Shown here one piece after another: positions 1 to 9,700 of a stretch of 10,575 nucleotides of DNA. This DNA is from Ichthyophonus hoferi (lineage: Eukaryota > Opisthokonta > Ichthyosporea > Ichthyophonida > Ichthyophonidae). The notes below the pieces were generated by a model. It did not search any database, was not told the DNA's origin, and worked only from the letters and a program-made list of their open reading frames with translations. How positions within the stretch are numbered: the stretch's first letter is position 1; the number at the start of each line of letters is the position of its first letter. The DNA lies in contig NAOQ01000589.1 of assembly GCA_002751075.1 (NCBI GenBank), positions 1 to 10,575 on the forward strand. The letters run 5' to 3'. Made by a program: the position numbers and the translations under genes.

Positions 1-119
1 AACCTGATAGATTGATTCGTTAATGGAACCTATGTAAGTTGTGCCAACAAGAGAGCAAAACTAGAGTCAAGATATGATGAGAAACAAGTATAAAAGAAAT
101 CAAAAGTCCATAATAAAAG

Positions 120-152
120 CCCCAGTCGCAGACACCTGCGACACCCCTGGGG
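120..152. repeat. Two-part GC-rich hairpin
   Basis: The inner stem GTCGCAG (125-131) and CTGCGAC (136-142) closes an ACAC loop. The outer stem CCCCAG (120-125) pairs with CTGGGG (147-152), with a short unpaired stretch on the 3' side. The flanks are AT-rich, so this GC island stands out. It may be a structured part of an interspersed repeat. No gene is visible around it. Confidence 0.7.
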
Positions 153-449
153 AGGTGGGAAATACCAACAAAATAAAAAGACTACTAACTAGATATACAG
201 ATTAAATAATTCAATAGAGCGAAGCAATGAATTCAAACACAGCTATGAATCAGAATTCTAATACTATTTAAAGAACTGCCTAAATTACTTAAATATTCCT
301 GCTTTAACACTCCATCTTGGCCAAGGCGGATTATTTCACCTAGGGTATAAAAAAATATAAAAAATGAATGTGAAAAGAACCTTAACATGGACTACTTAAC
401 TGTAGACTTTGGGCCTGCTAAATGAACTAGATAATTCCCGATGGCATTT

Positions 450-1075
450 AGAAGCGACTGTGGCATGGCACCCAATGTAGGAAAAAAAAAAGCAAAACAG
501 TTTACCACACTATATGCTAAATGTTCCTGCTCACTCTGGCCCTGGCTCTGGCTCTGTCATCTGGCGGTTGAAGTGAAATATGGGTGTTGCCCAGTTGTTT
601 TGTACGTTACCTTAGTGACACTTTAAAGCTGAAAAGATTGATAATTCAAATGCAGATCTGAAGGCAGTTTGTAGGTTTAATAAAATTGAGTTTCCAAACA
701 CAAAGATCAGTGGATGGATGTAGGGTTAGGGTGAGGTGTTTTCGGCATTTGTGGATCATTGACTTAATTGAATTGTCAGATTTTGTAACCATGATAAACC
801 TTCTAGAAAAAAATCGCTACCATTTTGAGAATAATAAGATAATAAGTATAGACACAAGCGTTCCTGTGGTCTTCATTTGTTTAGAAGGAGAGAATATTGA
901 ATTAAGGGTTGTTTTAACATATAACCTTGCATCAACAGAGTACAGATATACTAAGACTTGCTTTTATTATAAAACAAGTCACCAGGACTTGCCTTAGGCA
1001 GGATGCTTAAGCAATGTGTTATCTGGACCAAAACCTATGATTTAAAATAACTTGTTATATATTAATGTAAATACA
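450..1075 (+). repeat. Interspersed repeat, copy A (forward)
   Basis: This stretch aligns by eye with the reverse complement of about 2345-3060. The best part is 861-1026 against 2577-2410: shared words include CCTGTGG, AAGAGAGAATA or GGAGAGAATA, AATTAAGGG, GGCAGGATGC, AAGCAAT and TATCTG, all in order. Weaker matches continue left through TCTACC or GCTACC (about 820), GGTTAGGG or GGTTAAGG (about 724), AAAAGAT (about 633) and TCTG(G)TCATC (about 554). They continue right through ATGATYT (about 1037). No protein reading is convincing, and I cannot assign a transposon class. Ends are approximate. Confidence 0.65.
975..1011 (+). other. Paired hairpins in repeat copy A
   Basis: Hairpin 1 is CAAGTC (975-980), loop ACCAG, GACTTG (986-991). 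Hairpin 2 is CTTAGGC (993-999), loop AGGAT, GCTTAAG (1005-1011), with one G-T wobble. The same two hairpins occur in copy B, where base pairs differ but pairing is kept. Confidence 0.6.
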
Positions 1076-2344
1076 TAATTGATTCGCACTTTTTTGAACA
1101 GATGTAATTAGCTAGTTATGACTTATACTAGCAGAAAAAGCCACATTTCTTCCATTATACACAGTAACTCGTTCTATAGCATGTATTTAGATATTTATCA
1201 CAGTTTAACAATACATACATATAACATTTTAATATTTATTTATTGTTGTTTTCAATATATACTTCTTTCTAGTTTTTTATACATAGTTTAAGGAAAACAA
1301 TATAAAAAATCAATAAGGTACTGCAATAGCTCAGTCCATTCTAAAAACAAATTTGGCAATATTTAAGTTTATGCTTGTATTTTTATTTAGTGAACATATT
1401 TTCATGTATTTTCTTATATATAATACATTTATAACGCACTTTAAATGTGATCTATTGCATTATTTTTTGTCTATTTACAAATGGAGAGATAATATCATTT
1501 CTTATAATAAATTTTATGCATTGCCAGATTCAAACAGAGCCTTTCCGTATTTTTTAAGAATATCATTTTACATATTGAATACTTTAGAACTCAGCATTGG
1601 TAAATTAGATAATAATAACTATAGTTACTTTGACTATGTTGCATATGTACGTATATTTAACACTACATTGTTTATCATGTACGCAATTAAACACATATAT
1701 ATAAACCTCATAGTACTACAGAAATTTATAACCACAAAACCTCATCTAAAGGCTACTTTAGTACAGTTATGCATTTTCACAGACAATCAAGACACTTGAC
1801 CCATCCCATTTAACTTTTCAGTCTATTATGTAGGTAGGTATTGTGCTGTTTCACTAGTGAAAGGGAAAGACATATCCAAGAAGAATATGCTAGGGTGATA
1901 AGGTATCTCTTGCGTGCAGAATGTCCACCCAAACACATAGCATATATAGATACATATTTTATTACATTATGTAAGTAACATTATGAAGCTTATATTATAT
2001 CAATTCCATTATAGAGGTTTTACTACATCGCGTATGTTTTAAGTATTTATGTATTATGCTTACATACATGAGTGAATTGGCTAATGAGCCATTCAAATAA
2101 GTACACTGTAGTATACCTCTTATAGGTATTGATGGCGTAGATAGCACTGGCCGGGATCTATCAGATTACTCTTAACTAATAAAATTTGTTAAAACAGGAA
2201 TATCTAATTAATTTGGGTATTTCCTTATATAGTTATAATAATTTAATATTATATATTAAGCAATCACTATTACATACGTACTTTGGTATAGCTGGTGCAA
2301 TCTATTGGTGTTAAATGATAATCCAAGATGATCGATCAAAATTG
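1076..2344. other. AT-rich spacer between the two inverted repeat copies; no gene seen
   Basis: It holds a 444-base open frame (1353-1799) that begins at TTG and has an AT-driven composition (Ile, Phe, Tyr, Asn, Leu) with no recognisable motif. It also holds the 14-bp palindrome at 1849-1862. No splice-consistent exon was recognised. Confidence 0.6.
1849..1862. repeat. Perfect 14-bp palindrome TTTCACTAGTGAAA
   Basis: A complete two-fold symmetric site in otherwise plain AT-rich sequence. It could be a protein binding site or chance. Confidence 0.5.
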
Positions 2345-3060
2345 AACCAGCCAATGGCAGAGGTCCCACGACTATGTGCTAAGCCGTTTCAGATCATTTG
2401 TTTCGAGTGCAGATAGCAGATTGCTTGGGCATCCTGCCCAAGACAAGTTCTGCTGACTTGCTTAATAATAAGAACATGTCTTGGTATATCCGTACTCAAT
2501 GTATGCAAAGAGATACATTTAAATGTCCCTTAATTTGTTATTCTCTCTTCTTTTAAATAAAGATAGGCCACAGGGACGCTCCTGTTTCTACGTATTATTC
2601 TTAACAAAAACTAATATCACCATTTGGTAGAGCCAGGACTAGAAAATCAAATGTGAAAAGCTTAAAATTTGTGGTATCAAAATTTAGTTACTATTGGTTC
2701 TTGTAAAAGTATCTAATTGGATGGAATAGCATTAACCATTTTAGGTTGATCACGAATAAAAGTCTGCTTGCAACCTTAACCTGAGCCCATATCCACAAAA
2801 AAAAATCCAAATTACTGTAGCAGAAGCCACCTTTGGCAGCCTTAACTACTTTCCTAGTCATTGTAATGGATCTATCTTTTATATATTCTAAATATTGCAA
2901 CTGTAATACCATTTCTCAATAAAACGTGATGACCAGAACCTGTACGACTAGAAATTTGAAAAAAGATTAGTACAAAATAGATGAACACACTAAAATACCT
3001 GAATCAACGTTCCATTGTCATCAGAGATTCAAAATCGATGATAGACACCAATCATTCTCG
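2345..3060 (-). repeat. Interspersed repeat, copy B (reverse)
   Basis: This is the inverted partner of copy A, about 1.3 kb away. It is somewhat longer than A across the same span, mainly through small insertions between about 2590 and 2860. A minus-strand open frame (2691-2912, 73 codons) lies inside it but is not kept in copy A, so it is not treated as a gene. Copy B contains the hairpin pair at 2424-2460. By eye, identity to A is roughly two thirds in the best 170 bases and lower outside. Confidence 0.65.
2424..2460 (-). other. Paired hairpins in repeat copy B
   Basis: Read on the minus strand, hairpin 1 is CAAGT and ACTTG (arms 2456-2460 and 2444-2448). Hairpin 2 is CTTGGGC, AGGAT, GCCCAAG (arms 2436-2442 and 2424-2430). 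Hairpin 2 has a perfect 7-bp stem and the same loop as copy A. Confidence 0.65.
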
Positions 3061-5637
3061 TTAGTTATTTTATCAACTTTTCAGTTTAGAATACTAAATA
3101 TGAACTGCTAGATAAGTGGAGAAACAGTGATTGCTAGCAAATATGTTGTTGTGACTATACCAGCTCTATTATCAATATTTTTCTTTCATTCACTTATAAA
3201 CTTATTTTTTTTATTACACCAGACTTGCATTGGAGCGATTCTATGACTTATTACCTAATGCCTAATAACTCTTAATTAAAATGGGACTCTTGGCTAAGTT
3301 TTTATTCAAAACAAAGTGAGGAGGTTTGCACTGTATAGATTTTTAGACCATAGTGTCAGAGTTAGGTCTACAACTACGGTAGTGAAGATGTATGCGTCAG
3401 TACCACAAATATAATTATTTGGTCAGTGATGCATAGACTATTTTCATCAATATACCAAGTTAATGCCAATTTCCGCCTGTAGTTATCATCATATCCATCT
3501 TGAATGGCAGCTAAAAATTGTAAGCTAAGCATAAAAAAAAAATCTTAGTAAATTATTATTGCAGAATCATATGTGCTAGACCTGTCACAGAGAAAGACCT
3601 GTATACTCAGAAGAAAAAGTATACTATATAACTATTGACATACAAAACTAATTTTTCTGTTCCTACTTTTGTCATAGTTGATCCCTACGTTGATATGTCA
3701 TTTGGAGATTTCGTCATGATTTCTCAAGATAAAGCACTTGTATTTAACTATTTTTCACATGCCCATTTTTTCTTACAATAATAAATCTCTAAGTGGCCTG
3801 AGTGATTTGGATGTTGACTATCATTATTATTAGACCCAAAATGTTGATGTATACTTAGAGTAAAACTACCGTCAAGTTAGAGTAGATGTTCAGTTACAAG
3901 CCTAATAATATAAAGTTATGTCTTGACTAAACAAATTAATTAATTTAGTAGCTACCATACCAATTTTTTTTGGCTGTGTTCATGTAAGTACGCATGGGTT
4001 TGTTGAGGTTTTAACTGGATGTGTTTTAAGCAAAAAATATCAATCAAGATAGTGTTATTGGCGCATCAGTTTTTTACCAAGCACACGCAATTATATAATT
4101 AACGTCTTTATAAAAAATTCGGACCAGTATATACTTATCCTATAAGTAATAACCATTGCTTAATAATAACTATCATAAAGGTACTTGAGAATACATCTGT
4201 TAAAAACTCAGAGCCAAGTAGAACAAAGAAACATCTTTCTGCAATCTTTAAATACAAGAGGTCAACTTGTAATATAAAGAAGATTTATGTAGTATTACTT
4301 ATAGACTCCGGTGACAGTTCCTTTAGTATCTTCTAAAACTCAAGTCTTTCTGTATATGATTGTGAGACTACCAACATATTCATCTCTGGTTTCAAAAATA
4401 AAAGCTAATTAGCAATCCAACATTAATTCATTACGACAAAGTATTTTCACCTATGCTGTATATGTGGCGATGCTAGGCAGGCACTCCCCACTGCCATAAG
4501 CCAAAATTGGCAAAAACTATCTCTTATGTCAAGAAATACTTTACATTTTCACCCTTCATCCCTTGAAATGCATTCAATGCATATGCTTATTTTAATCAAA
4601 TTTCAACATAGTGTCTTTTTTACATAAAATGTATTACAACTTGATCCAAATGAGGTATAGTTACTCTAAGAAAGATTTTTTTAAAATAACTACATTCCGA
4701 TCAGGTGCATTTTCACTATTAGTAAAATACGTTTGAAAGGATGTAAAGGGTAAATTTTTAAGTATAACTCAAAAGTAAATTTGGTTAGCAAATGATACTA
4801 AACGTTCTTATGCACATCTGTATTATGATAACAATTAAAACTTCCTGCTATCAGCCTATTAGTGATAACTGAAGGTCAAATCTTTATCAAGGTGTGGATC
4901 TCTGCTGTCTCTGGATTGGTTATTGTATTTTTATAATTGATAATCATATTTGGTTAGGAGTTAGGTTAGTGCATATTATCTTAGTTTCATAAGGATCTCT
5001 GAAAAGGGAGGCTTTATCTATATTGGTATATCCAGTTTGCTCCGAAATGAAGGCCTGCTCTAGATGAAAATATTTAAGTATTGTGCACTACTCCTCTTGA
5101 TTATTGAGATATAATCAATTGAATTAGAATTAATAATATTGGGACAGCAATGTTTGATGCTTTTGATCAGGTATAAGCTGATCATTCAATTTATTTGGGT
5201 ATTTCCTTGTCTCTAATCATGTACACAGTTAGAACCATAAGAAATGCTAACACAGCTAGTTTTATTTTATAGTTCTTATAAATATGAAGTCAAAAATTTA
5301 AACTTTATATAGCATAGCTTTCTATATACTGTGTATGATACTGTGTTTCTGATTTATTTAGGTCCAAGCTCAATAATCATATAGCGATATGCTATTTCTA
5401 ATCTATTTCTACTGATAACAATATTTTCAATAAAGATATTAAGTTAATGTTTTTACTTTCTAATTTGCTTAGATGTAAAAAGATGTTGTATATAATAATA
5501 TATAGTTATATAATAGTTATATATTTTACTAGGATACCGAGTAAGTAGTTATTCCTGTAGCTCTTGGTTCTCTGGAATCGTAGGGATCTTGAGAGTTATG
5601 AGATCAGATGATATAATTAAGAATAATATTGAGTAAC

Positions 5638-5655
5638 ATGATTGCTTGCAATCAT
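5638..5655. repeat. 8-bp palindrome with 2-base centre
   Basis: ATGATTGC at 5638-5645, TT, then GCAATCAT at 5648-5655. Its role, if any, is unknown. Confidence 0.5.
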
Positions 5656-5764
5656 AATTTTTGATCAGAAATAATGATTTCCTCAATCTTTTTATTTATA
5701 GAGGGAAGGAGCTTGTACATTAGCGTATATTTTTTTAGATATACTGGGCCTTCCAGATGGGGCT

Positions 5765-5810
5765 ATTTAATAAGAAATCTATTGGAATCTAACCTAACTT
5801 CTTATTAAAT
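5765..5810. repeat. Perfect 12-bp inverted repeat, 22-base spacer
   Basis: ATTTAATAAGAA at 5765-5776 is the exact reverse complement of TTCTTATTAAAT at 5799-5810. It is AT-rich, so chance is possible. No gene adjoins it. Confidence 0.5.
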
Positions 5811-5984
5811 TGTTTTTAATACTCTGTTGATTGGAAGTTTTACTTACATATCTTTCTTTTTCTTATTTTTAAAAACTGTAAATCTTATTGAAGTATCACT
5901 AAACTGATTTAAATAATCAGACAGGTAGGGGATAAATTATAACTTTAACATGCTCTGCTTGTAACTCTCGCTCTTAATATGAGC

Positions 5985-6011
5985 TAAGGGAAACTTTTAA
6001 CTTTTCCCTTA
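5985..6011. repeat. Perfect 9-bp inverted repeat, 9-base loop
   Basis: TAAGGGAAA (5985-5993) and TTTCCCTTA (6003-6011) flank CTTTTAACT. No poly-T run or gene end is next to it, so it is not called a terminator. Confidence 0.5.
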
Positions 6012-6727
6012 TAATTTTTAATAAATACAATAACTAACTATAATTTAAGCATAATTCTATTTGAAATTTAAGGCGAGTTTTACTTGTCTTCAAAACCACA
6101 ACTATATTGGTTAATATAAGGTGTTGATCTACTGTTGGGCACATGAATGTATCAGTATAATATTACGGATGCAATAAAACATAAACCTATTCAAGATTAA
6201 AGTGCACCAATTAAATGTGAGTGTGAGCAAGTTAAGAAAAAACAAGTTCGTTTAGTATAACTTTTGAAACTGAATCAAGCATATAATTATGACTGAGGAC
6301 TGAGAGATATGCCATATCATCTAGTGATTAGAGAATTCCTATATGATATTATTATGGTAACTATTTATCCACCATCACCCTGGTATGATCACATTTTATT
6401 TTATTTCAAAGTTTAATAAATTATACCAAAGTATAGGTTGCTTTATTCGAAATTTCTAATTATTATATATATTGTATTATTAGTATATTGTCCAAATTAA
6501 TAACCTAATCCAGAATCTATCAATCAAGATAAATTCCATATATGTAGTAATGGGCTCACTAATTATTTCCTGTTAATGCAGTGAAATATTTTATTTAATA
6601 TTATGCATAATGTTCAGAAATATCTGCTAAACTGCACACAGTTTATCATTATAGAGCATTATACAATATTTATCTAATACCTATTAGGTTATTTACTATA
6701 CAACCAAAGAGGTAGCATATTATCACC

Positions 6728-6796
6728 ATGGAAACGGTGAAAGAAGTGAAAATACTCGCGAAGAAACTAACTTCAGCCTTTGAGAAAAATGAAGAG
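6728..6796 (+). CDS. Exon 1 of the LW-domain gene (start codon, residues 1-23)
   Basis: The ATG at 6728-6730 sits in CACCATGG, a near-perfect animal initiation context. An in-frame TAG lies 15 bases upstream (6713-6715), so the frame cannot extend further left without another exon. The exon begins METVKEVKILAKK and ends in Glu-Glu at the donor GAG|GTGGGC (intron from 6797). Its spacing of charged and hydrophobic residues resembles helix 1 of TFIIS (animal TFIIS often starts M-E-x-E-V). If the intron is retained, the frame runs on for 15 codons to a TAA at 6842-6844. Confidence 0.8.
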
Positions 6797-9700
6797 GTGG
6801 GCAATTTGTTTGATCTAGGCTATGTTGTTAATCTTTTGTATTAAGTATCTTTTATACACATACATAACACAGTGTACAGTGGATCAGAAAAAAAATGAAA
6901 GTATACAGGTACAGATGCCACTTGGTATAGAAATAAAGACAAAATTAAATATGCAATTGGGAATAAACATTATGGCATGGAAAAAAACGCAGTGATCATA
7001 TAATACCTAATAGACTCCTGGCTACTAATATGATTGCTAATATTGCTATTATTAATATTAATGCTACTATGGCTATATTAATACTACGGATAGTAATAGT
7101 AAGAGTGACAGTAATAGGAGTAATGATAATAATAATCATAGTCATAATCGCCGTGGGATTGGTAATGGCAGTAATAATAGTAATAATAGTAAGAGTAATA
7201 ATAAGAGTAGTAATAGGAACAACAATAATACTAATTCTAATAAAAAAAGCAACAGCAATAACAGTAACAATAGCCATAATAATATAATAATAGTGATAAT
7301 AATAATACCATCTACTCGGAAAATAACAGTACTATCTCTATTTTTTTTCTAATCTATTGTAAGGTAATATACTGGCTAAGCACTTGATATCGCTATACAA
7401 TATACCTCTATAGTTAGGTAATAGTTTGTATTAATATATATTTACGAAGACTCCGAGGTTAGCTAGAAAACATAGACTACATTAAATGTAATATGATATT
7501 TCAAGTTGTGTTTTTATATATAAATGATTCATATCAATTCGGATACAAAAATACTTAGTTTTTTCTGGCTACTGTTTTATAATCATAATTACTATTGGCA
7601 TAAATCGATTTATACTTTCTTATCTAGTAGAGAAACGTGAAACGTGAAAGGGGGAGGGTGCAAGGTACAATGATTCTTTGTTAATATGTATGTAGATATG
7701 TATGTATAGCTAGTGGCGTAGTACACTGTTCCATGTAACGTAAGTAAGGAGGAATCGTGTAGACCTGAATGAATAAATATAGAATGGTTAGCGTGTTATC
7801 GATGGGTGTAGCTACTTGTATGATTTCATATAGTATGTTTTATGGGTTAGGGCACATTATAGTGTATGTTATATTGTATATTGTATATTACATTATCTAT
7901 TATACATTGTATAGTTACATAAATAACTATATGCATATACAAGACAGTGTAAGTAATTAGTAAGAGGTAAGAAATAACTTTATTATATATTATATATTAT
8001 ATTATATTTTATAGTATATACTATACCCTATATTGTACCTTTTAAAGTATATATTATACCTTGTATTATACCTTTTATAGTATATATTATACCTTATATT
8101 ATATCCTTTATAGTATACATTATACCTTATATTATATCTTTTATAGTATACATTATACCTTATATTATACCTTTATAGTCTATATATGATATATGACTTT
8201 TTTTTATTAAGTAGAGAAGGTCTAATGGATAAAAGAACAATAAGCATAATAATAAAGCTGATAATGTTCGTTGTATATATAGGATCGTTGCTTGCGTTAT
8301 CTTGAGCGCCTTCAGAATGTACCTATGACGGTTGAATGCCTGATGGTAGGTTGTGTAGTATGGGAAAAGGTTGAGTTAATTACCAAAGAGTTACTGAGTT
8401 ACTAGTGTATTGATGTTATATGGGTAGTTTAGTAATTGTGTACGTTTATAGATGTGTGTATATCTAGAAGATGGAGAGAGAGGCGGAGGAATAAAGAGAG
8501 AGAAAGAGAGATCAAGTAGAGGAAAGAAAACTTGATCAAAGTGTGCATTAGCTATTATCACATATGCATTGCCTATCTGTAATTGGAAGGGTGTCATTAT
8601 TACAGTTGAATAATACTAAAGGGAAAAACTTCTTGGTCACCAGTTATAAATAGCGAATAGTAAATACGGTTTATATGTGGGGTTTACTAGAAAAAGAAAA
8701 AGAAAAAGGTGGATGAAAAAGCTGTGCAAAGATATTTATTATGTATGTAATTGTCTGTAAATGAATATATACACGTACTTATACATATACATACACACAT
8801 GCGTACACCTTAAAATACATGGCTATATGATATTATATACTCATGAGCACTTAACTTACACACTACTATACGCTACTATACGTTACTATACACTATTATA
8901 CACTATTATACATTACTACACACTATTATATACTACTATACACTACTATACGCTATTATACACTACTATATACTACTATACGCCATTATACACAACTAAG
9001 GAATGCAAAAAAATTCAGTTGAATAACATGAAACTTTAAACAAAGAAGCATAACAATTAGAAAGAGTGACGTATCTCAAAACTAAAACTAAAACACCTTC
9101 ACCTACAATATAACTATATATATTTTCTATATATTTTCTGTTTATTTTGTTTTCACTAATAGTAACATATCTATATATCATAGGCGACAAAGATTGGCAA
9201 GATCATCAAGAAATTAAAAAAGAGCTCCAATGAAACGGTACACTTTAGTTTTCTTCTGTCTTTTTATTAGTTCTCTTTCACTTATCCTTTATTTCTGCCA
9301 ATCGATTTCTATTTCTTTACTTGCATGATACATACTCAGCCAAATCATTATTTATATGAATGATATTCCCATGCTATCCACGTCCTGACCTGTTATTGCA
9401 AAGTTTTTCAAAGTTAAATTTAAATATTCCATCCAATGAGAAAATAAATCAATTAAAACCAATCACTGACGCCTTGGATAAAAGCGACGAAGTTGATTGG
9501 TGCAGATATCCCATAGTTATTTTTTCCTTAGTTACCGATGCTTTAAAGGGCATATCTTCCAGCCCGTCTCATAGGACTGGGTTGAGGTCACACATACGAC
9601 GTAAGAAAAATTCGCAAATATAAATACATGGTTGCTACACACTGTATTTATTTAGTTGTTATACAAGATATACAGTAACTTATTTACTTTACATACTGCT

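Larger units (their letters stand above)
3061..6712. other. Long AT-rich stretch upstream of the gene; no gene seen
   Basis: About 3.6 kb without a substantial open frame on either strand and without clear tandem repeats. I found only scattered inverted repeats (5638-5655, 5765-5810, 5985-6011) and short runs of GGTTAGG type (about 4951-4968). The promoter and 5' untranslated region of the gene at 6728 should lie in its last part, but no core promoter element stands out against the AT background. Confidence 0.55.
6797..8282 (+). other. Intron 1 of the LW-domain gene
   Basis: 1486 bases from GTGGGC to TATATAG, phase 0. It contains the trinucleotide tract (about 7021-7310), an AT-rich stretch with a short TATG microsatellite near 7686-7707, a repeated AAACGTG heptamer in GAAACGTGAAACGTGAAAG (7632-7650), and the 33-bp minisatellite (8005-8180). 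No other exon was recognised in it. Confidence 0.75.
8346..9183 (+). other. Intron 2 of the LW-domain gene
   Basis: 838 bases from GTAGGT to ATCATAG, phase 0. It contains a purine-rich GA tract (8467-8530), three AAAAAG units (about 8690-8708), and a 10-bp tandem array (8861-8990). Nothing coding was recognised. Confidence 0.78.

Noticed and set aside
720-736. TAGGGTTAGGG as an interstitial telomere repeat
   Set aside because: There are only about two units, and it falls inside the diverged interspersed repeat, where copy B has a related but non-telomeric sequence.
441-997. Two small + strand open frames (441-626 and 686-997)
   Set aside because: They lie within repeat copy A. The second starts at a TTG codon, and neither has recognisable motifs or an equivalent in copy B.
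1353-1799. 148-codon open frame, the longest outside the repeats
   Set aside because: It begins at TTG and not ATG, is composed of AT-driven residues, has no motif or splice context, and a frame of this length can occur in DNA this AT-rich.
2691-2912. 73-codon minus-strand open frame
   Set aside because: It lies inside interspersed repeat copy B and is not open in copy A, so it is unlikely to be a host gene or an intact element gene.
2206-5209. Shared 16-base word ATTTGGGTATTTCCTT near 2210 and 5190 as a third repeat copy
   Set aside because: The match does not extend convincingly on either side, so it may be chance in AT-rich DNA.
5985-6011. Hairpin as a transcription terminator
   Set aside because: The window is eukaryotic, no gene ends there, and no T-run follows.
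6996-7287. Hydrophobic open frames on both strands that look like membrane proteins (Ile/Val/Thr-rich)
   Set aside because: They arise from the period-3 AT-rich tract. Both strands are open at once and the residues simply follow the triplets.
8761-9039. Tyr-Thr-Leu-Leu repeat protein
   Set aside because: It is produced by the 10-bp tandem array, whose period is not a multiple of three. The unit pattern explains the whole peptide.
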